This document shows positions 52,355 through 61,752 of a stretch of 64,000 nucleotides of DNA, in pieces; within the stretch, counting starts at the first letter, position 1, and each line of letters opens with the position of its first letter. The notes under the pieces are model-generated. The model was not told the origin of the DNA, ran no database searches, and worked only from the letters and a program-made list of their open reading frames with translations. A program made the position numbers and the translations under genes. Origin of the DNA: Candidatus Undinarchaeales archaeon (GTDB lineage: Archaea > SpSt-1190 > JASMDC01); contig JASMDC010000021.1 in NCBI GenBank assembly GCA_030753015.1, positions 1 to 64,000 on the forward strand. The letters are read 5' to 3'.

Positions 52355-53671
52355 TCAGAACTGTAGCAGGTCGACCTTGTCGTTGATCTTGTTGATGTGG
52401 TCCGACAGTTCCTTGATCATCTCGAGGGTCTTGTCCATCTTGGTCTCGAGCTTCTTGAGGCGTCCGTGGTCACGCTCCTGGCGCTCGGACGTCTGCTTCA
52501 GCTCCTTCGCCTGCCCCTTCTCCATCTTCGACACGGAGGTGTTCAGGGCGCTCACGGTCCCCTTCAGGGTCTCGAACTCGCCCTCCTTCACCACGCCGAG
52601 GCGGGCCAGACCGGAATCAATCTCCTTCTCCTTGGCGGCCATGCGCTTGCTCCACTCCTCGAGGGTGGCGGCTCGGGCCTCCACCTGCTTGGCCTCCTCG
52701 TCGATGCGGGCCGTGAACGTCTTGATACGCTCGTCGACCATACCGCTCAGGTCCTTCTCAAGTGCAGTCAGGCGCTTCTTGGACTCGCGCTCCAGCACAT
52801 CCTTGACCGTCTCCTCCTCGGCCTGTAGGCGTGAGATTATCTGGGTGCTCACGCGCTGGAGGTCCTTGATACGGTCACGGTGCTCTTCCAGCTCGCGCGT
52901 GTTCCGGTTCGCCTCATCCTTGACCAGGAAAGCAGTGGACACGTTCTCCTCCACACCGTCGAGGCGTGACGTCAGCTCCTTCACGTCCCCGGCGAGACCA
53001 TTGCGCTCGGACGAGGCATTGTCCAGCCGGGAGCCCAGCTCCGCGAACTTCCCGTTGAGCCGAGATATGTCATTTGTGAAGCCGGCGAGCGACTGCTTGA
53101 GGATGCCCACTTCTTTGGCCGTCTCCAGGGCGGACGTCGTCGCTTTGACCAGGGCCTCCTGGACCTCGTCCAGCTGTTCATGGGCAAGCTCGATGCGAGT
53201 CTTGTGACCCTCTGAATCGTTCTCGTGATAGTCGAGCACGTTCTCCATGTGCTCGATTGTGAGATGGATCTTTGAAAGCTCGGCGGACACCGCGTCGATA
53301 TGCGCCAGGCGAGATAGGAAGCTCGACTCGGCCTCGTTGAGCCTTGTTTCCATGTCGACTACCTTGCCGATGAGCTCGGATACCTTGGCGCGAATGGTCG
53401 TCTCGTCCTTGAGGGTGGTCTCGATGGTGTCGTCGGACTGGACGAGCTTGGTCTTGAGTTTGCTCAGCTCGGCCTCCATGATCTCGAGCTTGAACTCCAT
53501 GTTCTTGATGTTCTGCTTCTCCTTCGTGAACTGGACGAGCTCGCCTCGCACGTCCTTGAGCTGCCTGGAGATGTCGGAGCTGATGGTGGTGAGCTTGGTG
53601 ACCACGGTATCTTGAGTGGTCTTGAACTGGCTGAGCTTTTCGCTGAGCTGGAAGATATCCTCCGAGGCCAT
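52355..53671 (-). CDS. long coiled-coil protein
   Basis: 438 residues from the ATG at 53671 (MASEDIFQLSEKLSQ), 28 bases after a TATA-like TTAAAAT; a longer in-frame start is upstream of that promoter and is rejected. Almost entirely heptad-type coiled coil (e.g. LEIMEAELSKLKTKLVQ, IDEEAKQVEARAATLEE), without Walker motifs, so not an SMC ATPase. Probably a structural or tethering protein. Follows the M24 peptidase on the same strand. Confidence 0.82.
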   Translation of the reverse strand: MASEDIFQLSEKLSQFKTTQDTVVTKLTTISSDISRQLKDVRGELVQFTKEKQNIKNMEFKLEIMEAELSKLKTKLVQSDDTIETTLKDETTIRAKVSELIGKVVDMETRLNEAESSFLSRLAHIDAVSAELSKIHLTIEHMENVLDYHENDSEGHKTRIELAHEQLDEVQEALVKATTSALETAKEVGILKQSLAGFTNDISRLNGKFAELGSRLDNASSERNGLAGDVKELTSRLDGVEENVSTAFLVKDEANRNTRELEEHRDRIKDLQRVSTQIISRLQAEEETVKDVLERESKKRLTALEKDLSGMVDERIKTFTARIDEEAKQVEARAATLEEWSKRMAAKEKEIDSGLARLGVVKEGEFETLKGTVSALNTSVSKMEKGQAKELKQTSERQERDHGRLKKLETKMDKTLEMIKELSDHINKINDKVDLLQF

Positions 53672-53696
53672 GGGGTGTGCAAAAGGGGCCAAGTAG

Positions 53697-53703
53697 TTAA
53701 AAT
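53697..53703 (-). promoter_or_regulatory. TATA-like box of the coiled-coil gene
   Basis: ATTTTAA on the minus strand, 28 bases before the ATG at 53671; it decides the start. Confidence 0.55.
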
Positions 53704-53711
53704 CTTCCGTT

Positions 53712-54728
53712 TTAGAGCGACCGAGCCCGGTCGGTGACGTGGACGCAGTCCTCCCATCGGACGCCCCAGTCATCCAGGTAGACGCCCGGCTCGACGGTGA
53801 ACACCATCCCCCGTTCCACGGTGTCCTTCGATTTCGAGCTCACCGTTGGCATTTCATGCACTGCGATGCCCACGCCGTGGCCCAGGCTGTGAGTGAAGCG
53901 TTCGGCGAGCTCGCCCAGAGCCTCGCGGGCCGCCGCGTCGACGTCCACCAGGGGAACCCCTGGCCTGATCGCGCGCAGGGCGGCCTGCTGCGCCTCCTTG
54001 ACGCGGGCAAGCACGACCTCCTGCTCCTCGGTCCGTGGGATGGTACGGGTCATGTCCCCGCAGTAGCCGGCATACCGCGCCCCGCAGTCCACAAGAACGA
54101 TCCCATCGAGAGGGGCCGTGGTCGTGCTGGCGTGGGGAAGTCGGCTGTTGCGTCCCGCGGCCACGATCGACGGGAATGCCACATCGCAGCCCTCGCGGAG
54201 AAATGCGCCCTCCACCTCGGCCCGCAGCTCGCCCTCGGTGGCAGCGTCCCCCAGGCCCTCCTTCATCAGGCGGTCGAGCACTCCCCGGGTCACCTCGCAG
54301 GCGCGGCGGAGGCGGGCCACCTCGTCGTCGGTCTTGCACGAGCGCAGGCCTTCCAGCACGACCGTGGCATCGGTCCAGCGCACTGAGCGCAGGCGGCGGC
54401 GGAGGGTCCGGGCGGTATGATGCGTGGTGAGCTTGTGGGGGAACGCGATCCTCGGATGGGGCTGACCGGGGATAAGTGCCCTTGCGGCCTTGTAGAGCTT
54501 GGTATCGAAGTCCTCGTACCGCAACACCTCAACCCCTTCACGGGCATCCTCCTCGGCACGCGTGCGCTCGAACTCCGGGACCACCACAGCGATTCGCTCG
54601 GGAGTGACCACCGCCAGCGCCGACTCCTGGCGCAGGCAGCCGGTGAGATAGAACACTGTGTCCTGATCGACGGCGAGGAGCGCGTCCAGGTGCTTCTTCT
54701 GGATGGCGTCGGCGAGGCGCGGGTCCAC
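53712..54728 (-). CDS. Xaa-Pro aminopeptidase-like M24 peptidase
   Basis: 338 residues, GTG start 27 bases after a TTTAAGG-type TATA box. N-terminal creatinase-like domain, then pita-bread catalytic domain: LVDCGARYAGYCGDMTRT (two Asp), HSLGHGVGIAVHE (His), FTVEPGVYL (Glu) and VRWEDCVHV (Glu) are the five metal ligands. Removes N-terminal residues preceding proline. Its promoter and first codons are duplicated at 60.7 kb (see the repeat entries). Confidence 0.94.
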   Translation of the reverse strand: MDPRLADAIQKKHLDALLAVDQDTVFYLTGCLRQESALAVVTPERIAVVVPEFERTRAEEDAREGVEVLRYEDFDTKLYKAARALIPGQPHPRIAFPHKLTTHHTARTLRRRLRSVRWTDATVVLEGLRSCKTDDEVARLRRACEVTRGVLDRLMKEGLGDAATEGELRAEVEGAFLREGCDVAFPSIVAAGRNSRLPHASTTTAPLDGIVLVDCGARYAGYCGDMTRTIPRTEEQEVVLARVKEAQQAALRAIRPGVPLVDVDAAAREALGELAERFTHSLGHGVGIAVHEMPTVSSKSKDTVERGMVFTVEPGVYLDDWGVRWEDCVHVTDRARSL

Positions 54729-54775
54729 GGGGGAGAAAGGGGACGCTCAAGGTTTAAGGGCTTTTACTATGCCCA
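54718..54775. repeat. promoter/start duplication, copy 1 (peptidase side)
   Basis: 58 bases nearly identical (one mismatch) to 60733-60790. On the minus strand it runs from the last codons of an ExoD-like frame through a stop, a TATA box and the GTG start of the peptidase. Beyond the core, bases to ~54796 still read GPAPWA-stop in the ExoD frame, a scar of the ExoD 3' end. Confidence 0.85.
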
Positions 54776-54863
54776 CGGCGCCGGCCCTCGGGCCTGCCAC
54801 GTAAACCTTAAATAGCGATAGAAGGGTGCGTGTTCCCACGGAACGGAAGATCCGTGATGGACC

Positions 54864-55598
54864 ATGCCCCTGCTCTACGATCTCGACCAGATGCGCCGGC
54901 ACTATCGCGAGCTGCTCGACCAGAAGCCCGCAGACTACTTCGAGCGCCTCGATCCGTTCCTCCTGGACAAGCGCCCCCTTGTCGTGGATGTCATGGAGAG
55001 GGCTTTCGAGCGGCTCTTCCCCGAGCCGGTCCGCGACCTGCTGGACGTGGGATGCGGGACATGCTTCTACTTCCCGCTGCTCTCGCGCCACGCCGAGCGA
55101 CTCGTGGGCATCGATCCCTGCATCCCGATGCTCGACCTGGCCCGCGAACTGATCGCGGAGAAAGGGCTTTCCAACTGCGATGTGAGGGAGAGCTCCGCTC
55201 TGGATCTACCCTTCGACGACGAGAGCTTTGACATGGTCCACTCCTGGGACTTCCTGCACCACGTGCCGAACCCCCGGCGGGCTGCCTCCGAGATCGCCCG
55301 CGTGCTAAGGCCGGGCGGCCGCTACCTCGCGGTGGAGCCGAACCTCATGAATCCGGCCATGGTGTACTACCACGCGACCCGTCGCTCGGAGTGGGGTCTC
55401 TTCAGCAAGAACCAGTTCTCGAACGTCCGCATCTTCCGGCGGCACTTCGACGTGTCGGTCCACTTCGACAACGCGATCATCAGCCACGTGAACGAGCGCA
55501 CCAAGGGACTGTTGCGCGCCATCGACGCCTTCACGTCGGTATGGCCCACGCGTTATCTCTCCTTCCGCTACGTGATGGAATGCACGAAGAAGGGCTAG
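54864..55598 (+). CDS. class I SAM-dependent methyltransferase
   Basis: 244 residues. SAM-binding motif DLLDVGCGTCFYFPLL near residue 60, then LDLPFDDESFDMVHSWDFLH and VLRPGGRYLAVEPN (motif II/post II). Small-molecule or lipid/quinone type methyltransferase; substrate unknown. First gene of the inserted segment, still in native-looking GC-rich codon style. CTTAAATAG at 54806-54814 is probably its TATA box. Confidence 0.9.
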   Translation: MPLLYDLDQMRRHYRELLDQKPADYFERLDPFLLDKRPLVVDVMERAFERLFPEPVRDLLDVGCGTCFYFPLLSRHAERLVGIDPCIPMLDLARELIAEKGLSNCDVRESSALDLPFDDESFDMVHSWDFLHHVPNPRRAASEIARVLRPGGRYLAVEPNLMNPAMVYYHATRRSEWGLFSKNQFSNVRIFRRHFDVSVHFDNAIISHVNERTKGLLRAIDAFTSVWPTRYLSFRYVMECTKKG

Positions 55599-55678
55599 GT
55601 GTGGTGAGCTGAGGCAGGCCTGCACCGTCCACTTGGACCCTTGGTTTAAAAGATTGGGCCGATTATAAGAGCGGGAAG

Positions 55679-57133
55679 ATGCGGTTCTTGTTCGTGTTCA
55701 GGAGCGTCGAGTGGATAGGCGTTGAATACATCTCGGCATCATTGAAGAGGGCCGGGCACGAGACGGACATGGCATTCGAGGCGGACCTTGGAGGGACCTT
55801 CTATTTCGGCTCACGGAGCAGGACGCACGGATCCATCATCGAGAAGGTCAGGGAGTTCGGACCGGACATGGTCCTGTTCTCGTCCACCACACAACTCTTC
55901 CCGTGGGTAAAGGAGGTCTCACGGGATATCAAGGAACACTTTGATATCCCCATCCTGGTGGGAGGTATCCATGCCACAATCCAACCAGAGGAGGTCCTCT
56001 CCGACGACCATATCGACATGGTCTGTGTCGGGGAGGGAGAAGAGGCGATCGTGGAGCTCGCCGACAGGATGCAGGAAGAACAGGACTACAGCGATACAAG
56101 GAACATCTGGCTCAAGTCCGAGAACGGATTGATCAAGAACCCGGTACGGCCCCTGATAAGGGACCTCGACGAACTGCCGTTCCCGGACAAGGACCTCTTC
56201 TATAAATACGGTTGCTTCAGGAAGAGGGCCTACGTCATGGCCACCAGGGGGTGCCCCTACAATTGCCCCTATTGCTTCAACCATCAGCTGAAGAGGATCT
56301 ACAAGGACACGCGCTCACTCTACGTCAGGAGGAGGAGCGTGGGCTCCGTCATCGAGGAGCTGAATGGATACCGGAAAAGATATGGGATCAACAGCGTCCA
56401 TTTCTATGACGACACCTTCACGCTCGACGAGGGATGGGTCATGGAGTTCGCCGAAAGGTACGGGAAGGAGATCGGGCTGCCGTTCTATTGCCTCGTCAGG
56501 CCGGACCATGTCAACGAGAGGATGATCGAGGCCCTCAGGAAGGCGGGTTGCGTGAGCATGGGGATGGGTATCGAGAGCGGTAACGACCATGTCAGGAACC
56601 AGGTCCTGAAAAGGAACATGTCGAACGAGCAGATACTCGAGGCTGCGAGGATCATCAAGGCGCAGGGCATCAAGCTCGTAACGTTCAACATGTTCGGGTT
56701 CCCGGGAGAGGACACCGACCAGATGCTCGACACCATGAGGATCAACCTGGACCTGAGGCCCGATTCCCTGTTCACGTTCATCTTCTATCCGTTCCCGGGG
56801 ACCGATGCATTGAGGATGGCGGTGGAACAGGGCTGCATAGACGACAAGAGCATGGAGATGATAATGAACGGGGAAGGCGGTTTCCAACGCGAATCCGTAC
56901 TGGACCATCCATACAAGGGAATCGCGTACAACATGAAGGTCATACTGCCGCTACTGAACAAGATGCCCAGGTCCACTCACGACTACTTCCTCAAGAAGTG
57001 GGTCTTCAGGGAGCACTCGGGTTCCCTGCTATCGATCATCAGTCTGGTCTCTCTACCCTTCTATTCTTCCTGGGAGTCCTGGGAGAGGGCGAGGGAGCAG
57101 ATCTCCATGTTCAAGGTCCGGTTCACTTCGTGA
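55679..57133 (+). CDS. B12-binding domain radical SAM protein, second copy in window
   Basis: 484 residues. N-terminal cobalamin-binding domain (LVGGIHATIQPEEVL), then TRGCPYNCPYCFNHQ near residue 190 (C-x3-C-x2-C), FYDDTF, GMGIESGNDHV and FNMFGFPGEDTDQM. Codons differ from the surroundings (AGG for Arg, frequent ATA), indicating transfer. With the FAD enzyme and GT-C-like protein following, it probably modifies a glycan or lipid carrier; substrate unknown. TTTAAAAG about 35 bases upstream. Confidence 0.93.
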   Translation: MRFLFVFRSVEWIGVEYISASLKRAGHETDMAFEADLGGTFYFGSRSRTHGSIIEKVREFGPDMVLFSSTTQLFPWVKEVSRDIKEHFDIPILVGGIHATIQPEEVLSDDHIDMVCVGEGEEAIVELADRMQEEQDYSDTRNIWLKSENGLIKNPVRPLIRDLDELPFPDKDLFYKYGCFRKRAYVMATRGCPYNCPYCFNHQLKRIYKDTRSLYVRRRSVGSVIEELNGYRKRYGINSVHFYDDTFTLDEGWVMEFAERYGKEIGLPFYCLVRPDHVNERMIEALRKAGCVSMGMGIESGNDHVRNQVLKRNMSNEQILEAARIIKAQGIKLVTFNMFGFPGEDTDQMLDTMRINLDLRPDSLFTFIFYPFPGTDALRMAVEQGCIDDKSMEMIMNGEGGFQRESVLDHPYKGIAYNMKVILPLLNKMPRSTHDYFLKKWVFREHSGSLLSIISLVSLPFYSSWESWERAREQISMFKVRFTS

Positions 57134-57224
57134 AGCGGTCCGTGCGAAACCCCGGAGCACAAGGCCATTACTCTGCGTCGCCCATTCAAAAAGGATATTA
57201 AGCATTGTCTTGATTTCCTGAGGT

Positions 57225-58661
57225 GTGAACCAGTCCGAGGTTCTCATTCTGGGTGCAGGCCCCGCCGGAATGGCCGCCGCGTTCGAACTGTCCAAGGCAC
57301 AAAGGACCAGCACGGTCATCGAAAGGAACGAGTGCGTGGGGGGATTGGCGAGGACCATTCAGCACGGCGATTTCCGGACGGATATCGGACCCCACCGGTT
57401 CATCAGCCAGGACCGGAAGCTGTACGAGCTGATCGAAGGCCTGCTCGGTCGAAGATGGGCGAAGGTCGACCGCATAACGCATTTCATCATCGGGGGAAGG
57501 TTCTTTCGGTATCCCATAGACGTCAGGAACGCCCTCGTCAACGTGGGACCGTTCAAGGCGATCCGGTTCCTCCTTGATTACCTCTACGAGGGGATCAAGC
57601 CATTGTTCGTGGAACGGGAGTGCCGTTCCTTCGAGGACTACGCGGTCTCCAATTTCGGGAGGGGCCTGGCAGAACTGAACATCCTCAACTACACAGAGAA
57701 GACGTGGGGGCTGCCATGTTCCGAGATATCCCCTGACTGGGCAAGACAGCGGATCAAGGGCCTTTCCATACCATCGATAGTGAAGAAAGCGATAATGGGA
57801 TCGGGCAGCGGACCAAAGACCCTGGTAGATCAGTTCCACTATCCCGACACCGGAACGGGAGCGATCTATGAAGCGATGAAGGAACGGGTTCTGGGCGAAG
57901 GGCATTGCGAGATCCTCACAAACGCTCACCCTATCGAGATCTCGTACGACGGCCATGGGCTTGTTGGGATCGCCGTCGATGTCAACGGCACTATCAAGCG
58001 TTTTCGCCCCGACCACGTGATATCCTCGATCCCCCTCCCGGAACTGATAGGGCTGCTCGAACCTGAACCGCCGGCCAATGTCGTGGAGGCCGCCGGGAAA
58101 CTGAGGTTCCGCTCCCATGTATCCCTCTTCATCACGCTGGATAAATCATCCGTGTTCCCGGACCAGTGGATCTACTTCCCCGACAAGAACATCCCCTTCG
58201 GCAGGATCATGGAGCCAAGGAACTTCAGTGGAAAGATGGCCCCGCCGAACAAGACCTCCTTGCTCATCGAGTTCTTCTGTTGGGAGGACGACGAGATCTG
58301 GAACGCAGACAGCGAAAGGCTGTTGGAGCTTAGCGCCAAGTGGCTGGAGGAGCTGACATCCATCCGGATGGACGAGGTCATCGACAGCTTCGTCCACAAG
58401 GAGCGCCATGCCTACCCGGTCTACGACCTGGGGTACAGGAAGCACCTGGATACGGTCAATGAGTATCTCGGGAGGTTCAAGAACCTGCAATCCATCGGCA
58501 GGGGGGGCTGTTTCAGGTACAATAACCAGGACCACGCACTGGCAATGGGAGCTTTGGCTGCGAGGAGCATAATCGAGGGAAGGCGGTTCAATATCGAGGA
58601 CGTCGGAACGGAGGACGAATACCTCGAAGCGGATCCCGTACCCGGCCGTACGGACCCATGA
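57225..58661 (+). CDS. FAD-dependent amine-oxidase/UDP-galactopyranose mutase-like protein
   Basis: 478 residues, GTG start about 27 bases after GGATATTAAG. FAD-binding VLILGAGPAGMAAAFELSK near the N-terminus and ERNECVGGLARTI, and the C-terminal GRGGCFRYNNQDHALAMG. Members of this fold include UDP-galactopyranose mutases and protoporphyrinogen oxidases; TDIGPHRF at about 50 suits the sugar-mutase/desaturase side. In a glycan-like cluster a sugar isomerase or redox role is plausible, not proven. Confidence 0.87.
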   Translation: MNQSEVLILGAGPAGMAAAFELSKAQRTSTVIERNECVGGLARTIQHGDFRTDIGPHRFISQDRKLYELIEGLLGRRWAKVDRITHFIIGGRFFRYPIDVRNALVNVGPFKAIRFLLDYLYEGIKPLFVERECRSFEDYAVSNFGRGLAELNILNYTEKTWGLPCSEISPDWARQRIKGLSIPSIVKKAIMGSGSGPKTLVDQFHYPDTGTGAIYEAMKERVLGEGHCEILTNAHPIEISYDGHGLVGIAVDVNGTIKRFRPDHVISSIPLPELIGLLEPEPPANVVEAAGKLRFRSHVSLFITLDKSSVFPDQWIYFPDKNIPFGRIMEPRNFSGKMAPPNKTSLLIEFFCWEDDEIWNADSERLLELSAKWLEELTSIRMDEVIDSFVHKERHAYPVYDLGYRKHLDTVNEYLGRFKNLQSIGRGGCFRYNNQDHALAMGALAARSIIEGRRFNIEDVGTEDEYLEADPVPGRTDP

Positions 58662-58676
58662 ACGGCTCTGTCAGCT

Positions 58677-60743
58677 CTACTCCAGAGTATCTGTGGACCG
58701 AGGGACGCCCCCCCTGTACGATCTGGAGAGGTACAGGATGACCAAGCCCAAGCCGCACAAGGAGGCCAACCCCGGGATGATTTCCGTACCAGACTGCCGG
58801 AACGCGAACTCGACGACCGTGTGTTCCTGCCCTTCCAAGGGAACCGTCATGAAGTGGTCCCGTGGCGTGATCTGGGCCAATTTCCCGTTCACGTACGCCT
58901 CCCAATTGGGGAAGGAGGTGATCTTCAAGAGCAAGGCTCCCCGGGCCACGTCATCCAGTTCGATCCGAACGTGCTCCGGACCGAGCTCAACGGAGGTGAC
59001 GGTGCCTGGGGCCTCGACGATGCCCGTGGCATCCTTCATCTCGAAGATAGCGATCCTCGGGCTCCTGTAGACCTGGGCGAACCTGTCCGAGCGGTAGAAG
59101 TTGTCGGTGGAATCGGGCATCCAGGTAAGAACGTGGGTCACGCCGAACCTCTGGTATTCGGAGTAGAGTGCATCGAGATCCTTGCTCCCGAGGTCCGTGA
59201 TGAGGTCCAACGTCTCCAGGGACACGGGCGACAGCTCGTGGTTGAGCCCCGAGACCTCCTGGCGAGGGATGAGCGGGACGGTGCTGTGCAGGTAGTGCGG
59301 CGAGCCGAGGCTCCACCTCATGTCCCAGTGGAACTCCGCTGCGATCCTATCTTCGGGCCTGATGTTATCCTCGATCCATTCCAGGGCAGGTCCCAGCTCC
59401 CCGGTGGAATCGCTGTAGTCGCCGTCCGATCTCACGTACTCCTCGCTATCGACCAGCACCTTGGGGGCCGCGAACAGGAGGAAGAGGATGACGAGAAGGA
59501 CGGATGTCGCGGCCTTCGTCCCCTTGCGTGATGGGATGCCACATAGCCCACCTGCGAAGAGGCAGCACACTATCCCCAGGTACGTTGGGGCCCTCACGTA
59601 CTGATGCTGGATGGCGTTCCTGAACGGCATGTATATCATCGCCCCCGGGGCGCCGAGCGAGAGGTAGAGAAGTAGGAAGAAGAGTGCCAGGAGGACAACG
59701 TTCCTGCGAGCCCGGATCGAGAGCAGGATCCCGGATAGCGCAAGTGCTCCCAGGAGGGGGCTCCCCACGCCCGCAGGTTCCCCAATATCGGAGTTCGGGC
59801 TGAAGAAGGTCCGTGTCAATGTGGTCACGGTGGTCGGCAGGTCCACTACAGGGCTGACCCCCCATTCGGGTGCATGGTCCCTGCTGATCGACATGTAACC
59901 GTAATTGGAGTACATGGGGATCGTCCAGAACAACGTCAACACGCCAGAGGTCAACAATGCCAGGAGAAGATATCCTCCACGTTCCCCGTCCCTCGTCAAC
60001 AGGGCCTCGAGGCCCAAGATGAGAACAACGAACATCACCAGGAAGTATGCCGATAGGAGATGAGTCAGCACGATCGCGCCCAGGCAGGTCCCGGCGAGGA
60101 CCGCGTTCCTCGTTCCCGGGTCCCTGCGGAGACGGATGAACGAGGCGAGCACGAGCGGGAACAGGCTCACGCCGAGCGAGCTCGGATACAGGCCCATCCA
60201 GAAATTACCCACCAGTCCTCCGGAATAGGGTGAGCCGATGGTCAGGGATAACAACGCCGAGACGAGAGCGCTCTCCCTTGAAAGGTCCAGCGTTCTCGCC
60301 AGTATGAACACTCCGATGGGTAAGAAGACATGACCCATGGCCACACTGATCTGGTATGCCGAGAGAAGGGAGAGCATTCCGAAAGATACTCGGTGGATGA
60401 GCACGGGCAGCAGGAAGGCCAATGGCGGATAGAAATAGAACATCGGGAAGCCGCAGTACCAGTAGGGGTACCACCCGCTGAGCCTCAAGCGCGGGAGCAG
60501 GTAGGAGTCGAGGAACGAGATACGGTTGAACTGGGGGGGGTGGTCGATCCCCACGGGCATCCCGGAGAAGATGTTCCGGATCGTATAGAGGTTGAACAGC
60601 ACGATCAGGCCGAGTAATGCGTATCCAGGGTGGCCTCTCAGCATGTCATAAGCACGTTCGAGATACCCGCGGTCCCGAGGCGTTCTCATGTTCACAGCGT
60701 CCAGGGACTTCTCCGGGATTGCTATGGCGGGTCGCGGGTCCAC
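58677..60743 (-). CDS. large polytopic membrane protein (PTPS-related/YfhO-like, GT-C-type)
   Basis: 688 residues, about 12 helices in residues 30-430, then a soluble extracytoplasmic part and a final helix near 660. The motif GMPVGIDHPPQFNRI and WYPYWYCGFPMFYFYPPLAF fit the PTPS-related/YfhO-like glycosyltransferase-type family. The first 18 residues (MDPRPAIAIPEKSLDA) resemble the start of the M24 peptidase and come from a promoter duplication; the native start was probably the ATG at 60689 (MRTPRDRGYLERAY). Convergent with the FAD enzyme. Confidence 0.85.
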   Translation of the reverse strand: MDPRPAIAIPEKSLDAVNMRTPRDRGYLERAYDMLRGHPGYALLGLIVLFNLYTIRNIFSGMPVGIDHPPQFNRISFLDSYLLPRLRLSGWYPYWYCGFPMFYFYPPLAFLLPVLIHRVSFGMLSLLSAYQISVAMGHVFLPIGVFILARTLDLSRESALVSALLSLTIGSPYSGGLVGNFWMGLYPSSLGVSLFPLVLASFIRLRRDPGTRNAVLAGTCLGAIVLTHLLSAYFLVMFVVLILGLEALLTRDGERGGYLLLALLTSGVLTLFWTIPMYSNYGYMSISRDHAPEWGVSPVVDLPTTVTTLTRTFFSPNSDIGEPAGVGSPLLGALALSGILLSIRARRNVVLLALFFLLLYLSLGAPGAMIYMPFRNAIQHQYVRAPTYLGIVCCLFAGGLCGIPSRKGTKAATSVLLVILFLLFAAPKVLVDSEEYVRSDGDYSDSTGELGPALEWIEDNIRPEDRIAAEFHWDMRWSLGSPHYLHSTVPLIPRQEVSGLNHELSPVSLETLDLITDLGSKDLDALYSEYQRFGVTHVLTWMPDSTDNFYRSDRFAQVYRSPRIAIFEMKDATGIVEAPGTVTSVELGPEHVRIELDDVARGALLLKITSFPNWEAYVNGKLAQITPRDHFMTVPLEGQEHTVVEFAFRQSGTEIIPGLASLCGLGLVILYLSRSYRGGVPRSTDTLE

Positions 60744-60790
60744 GGGGGAGAAAGGGGACGCTCAATGTTTAAGGGCTTTTACTATGCCCA
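60733..60790. repeat. promoter/start duplication, copy 2 (membrane protein side)
   Basis: 58-bp partner of 54718-54775. It contains the ExoD stop, a GTTTAAGG TATA box and the GTG that now starts the membrane protein gene. The similarity continues weakly into the coding region to about 60690. Confidence 0.85.
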
Positions 60791-61453
60791 GGGGGCCGGA
60801 CCGAGGCCCAGTATGTAGCGTACGAACCCCACAAGAGAATGGCCTACCTTGAGCCCGGCGTAGTAGGTGAAGTAGAGCACCGAGACGGAGATGGTGCCCG
60901 CTATCAGCGATAAGCAGAACCCCAGCGCCATCACCAGGCCGTCGGCGTAGAGCAGCCCGAGCCCCATGACGAATACCGAGAAGGCCGGGGCGGTGTTGGT
61001 GAGCGGGACGGGGATGAGCATGCTCGTGCCCATGAGCATGATGAACAGTGAGAAGAACGACCGGAAAAGGCGGTTGGTCGTGAGGACGGAGAAGCGGGGG
61101 CGGGTGAACCTTTCTGTGAAGCGGAGCACGCCGATCCCCTTCTCCAGGAAGGAGGTGACGAACGAGTGCGGGATGCTCTTCTTGCGCAGGAAGGCCGGCA
61201 GCCATGGCACGTGGCGCCCGCTGATTAGCTGGAAGCCCAGAAGGATTATCACGAGGCCGAAGGGGATGGAGTAGCCTGCGGCGGGGATGGGCAGACCCGA
61301 GGGCAGCGCCACCAGCATGAGGATGAACCCGAACCCCCTATCCTCGATGCGCTCTAGGAGCGCCGACACCGGGATGTCCTTATCACCGAAGGAATTGAGC
61401 AGCTCCCGGACGTCCTCGGACAGGGGCCTGTGCGCGACGTTGATGTCGGTCAT
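60782..61453 (-). CDS. ExoD-like membrane protein
   Basis: 223 residues with four or five helices; RPLSEDVRELLNSF at the N-terminus and GLPIPAAGYSIPFGLVIILL, LRKKSIPHSF match the exopolysaccharide synthesis ExoD family. Role in envelope polysaccharide or membrane balance is known only for bacteria. Its final residues (GPAPWA and stop) are also present as a scar at 54.77 kb, evidence that it once lay directly upstream of the M24 peptidase. Confidence 0.88.
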   Translation of the reverse strand: MTDINVAHRPLSEDVRELLNSFGDKDIPVSALLERIEDRGFGFILMLVALPSGLPIPAAGYSIPFGLVIILLGFQLISGRHVPWLPAFLRKKSIPHSFVTSFLEKGIGVLRFTERFTRPRFSVLTTNRLFRSFFSLFIMLMGTSMLIPVPLTNTAPAFSVFVMGLGLLYADGLVMALGFCLSLIAGTISVSVLYFTYYAGLKVGHSLVGFVRYILGLGPAPWA

Positions 61454-61515
61454 AAGAGGACAGTAGAACGGGTGTCGAAAGGTTTAAAAAAAGAAAAGCG
61501 GCCAGCGATGAACGA

Positions 61516-61588
61516 GCCCTGGTAGCTTAGTAGGTAGAGCGGCAGACTGTTAATCTGCAGGTCGCAGGTTCAAATCCTGTCCAGGGCG
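61516..61588 (+). tRNA. tRNA-Asn(GTT)
   Basis: 73 nt. Acceptor GCCCTGG/CCAGGGC, D arm GCTTAGTAGGTAGAGC, anticodon stem GCAGA/TCTGC around TGTTAA with anticodon GTT, T arm GCAGG-TTCAAAT-CCTGT, discriminator G. A TTTAAA box lies about 30 bases upstream. CCA is not encoded. Confidence 0.97.
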
Positions 61589-61752
61589 CATTTATTAACT
61601 TAATATTAGTAATGCCGTTCCTTTTCCGGATAACGTCATGCCGGGAATCCGGGTGCCACCACCGTTGCGAATCCGTGCAGTGCTGGCCGCAACCGTTATC
61701 GACCTCCATGGACGGGACCATCCCTGACAGTGACCAGACATCGGGATCGGTC

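Noticed and set aside
57225..58661. Naming the FAD protein UDP-galactopyranose mutase
   Set aside because: The fold is shared with amine oxidases and desaturases; no substrate-specific residue was recognised.
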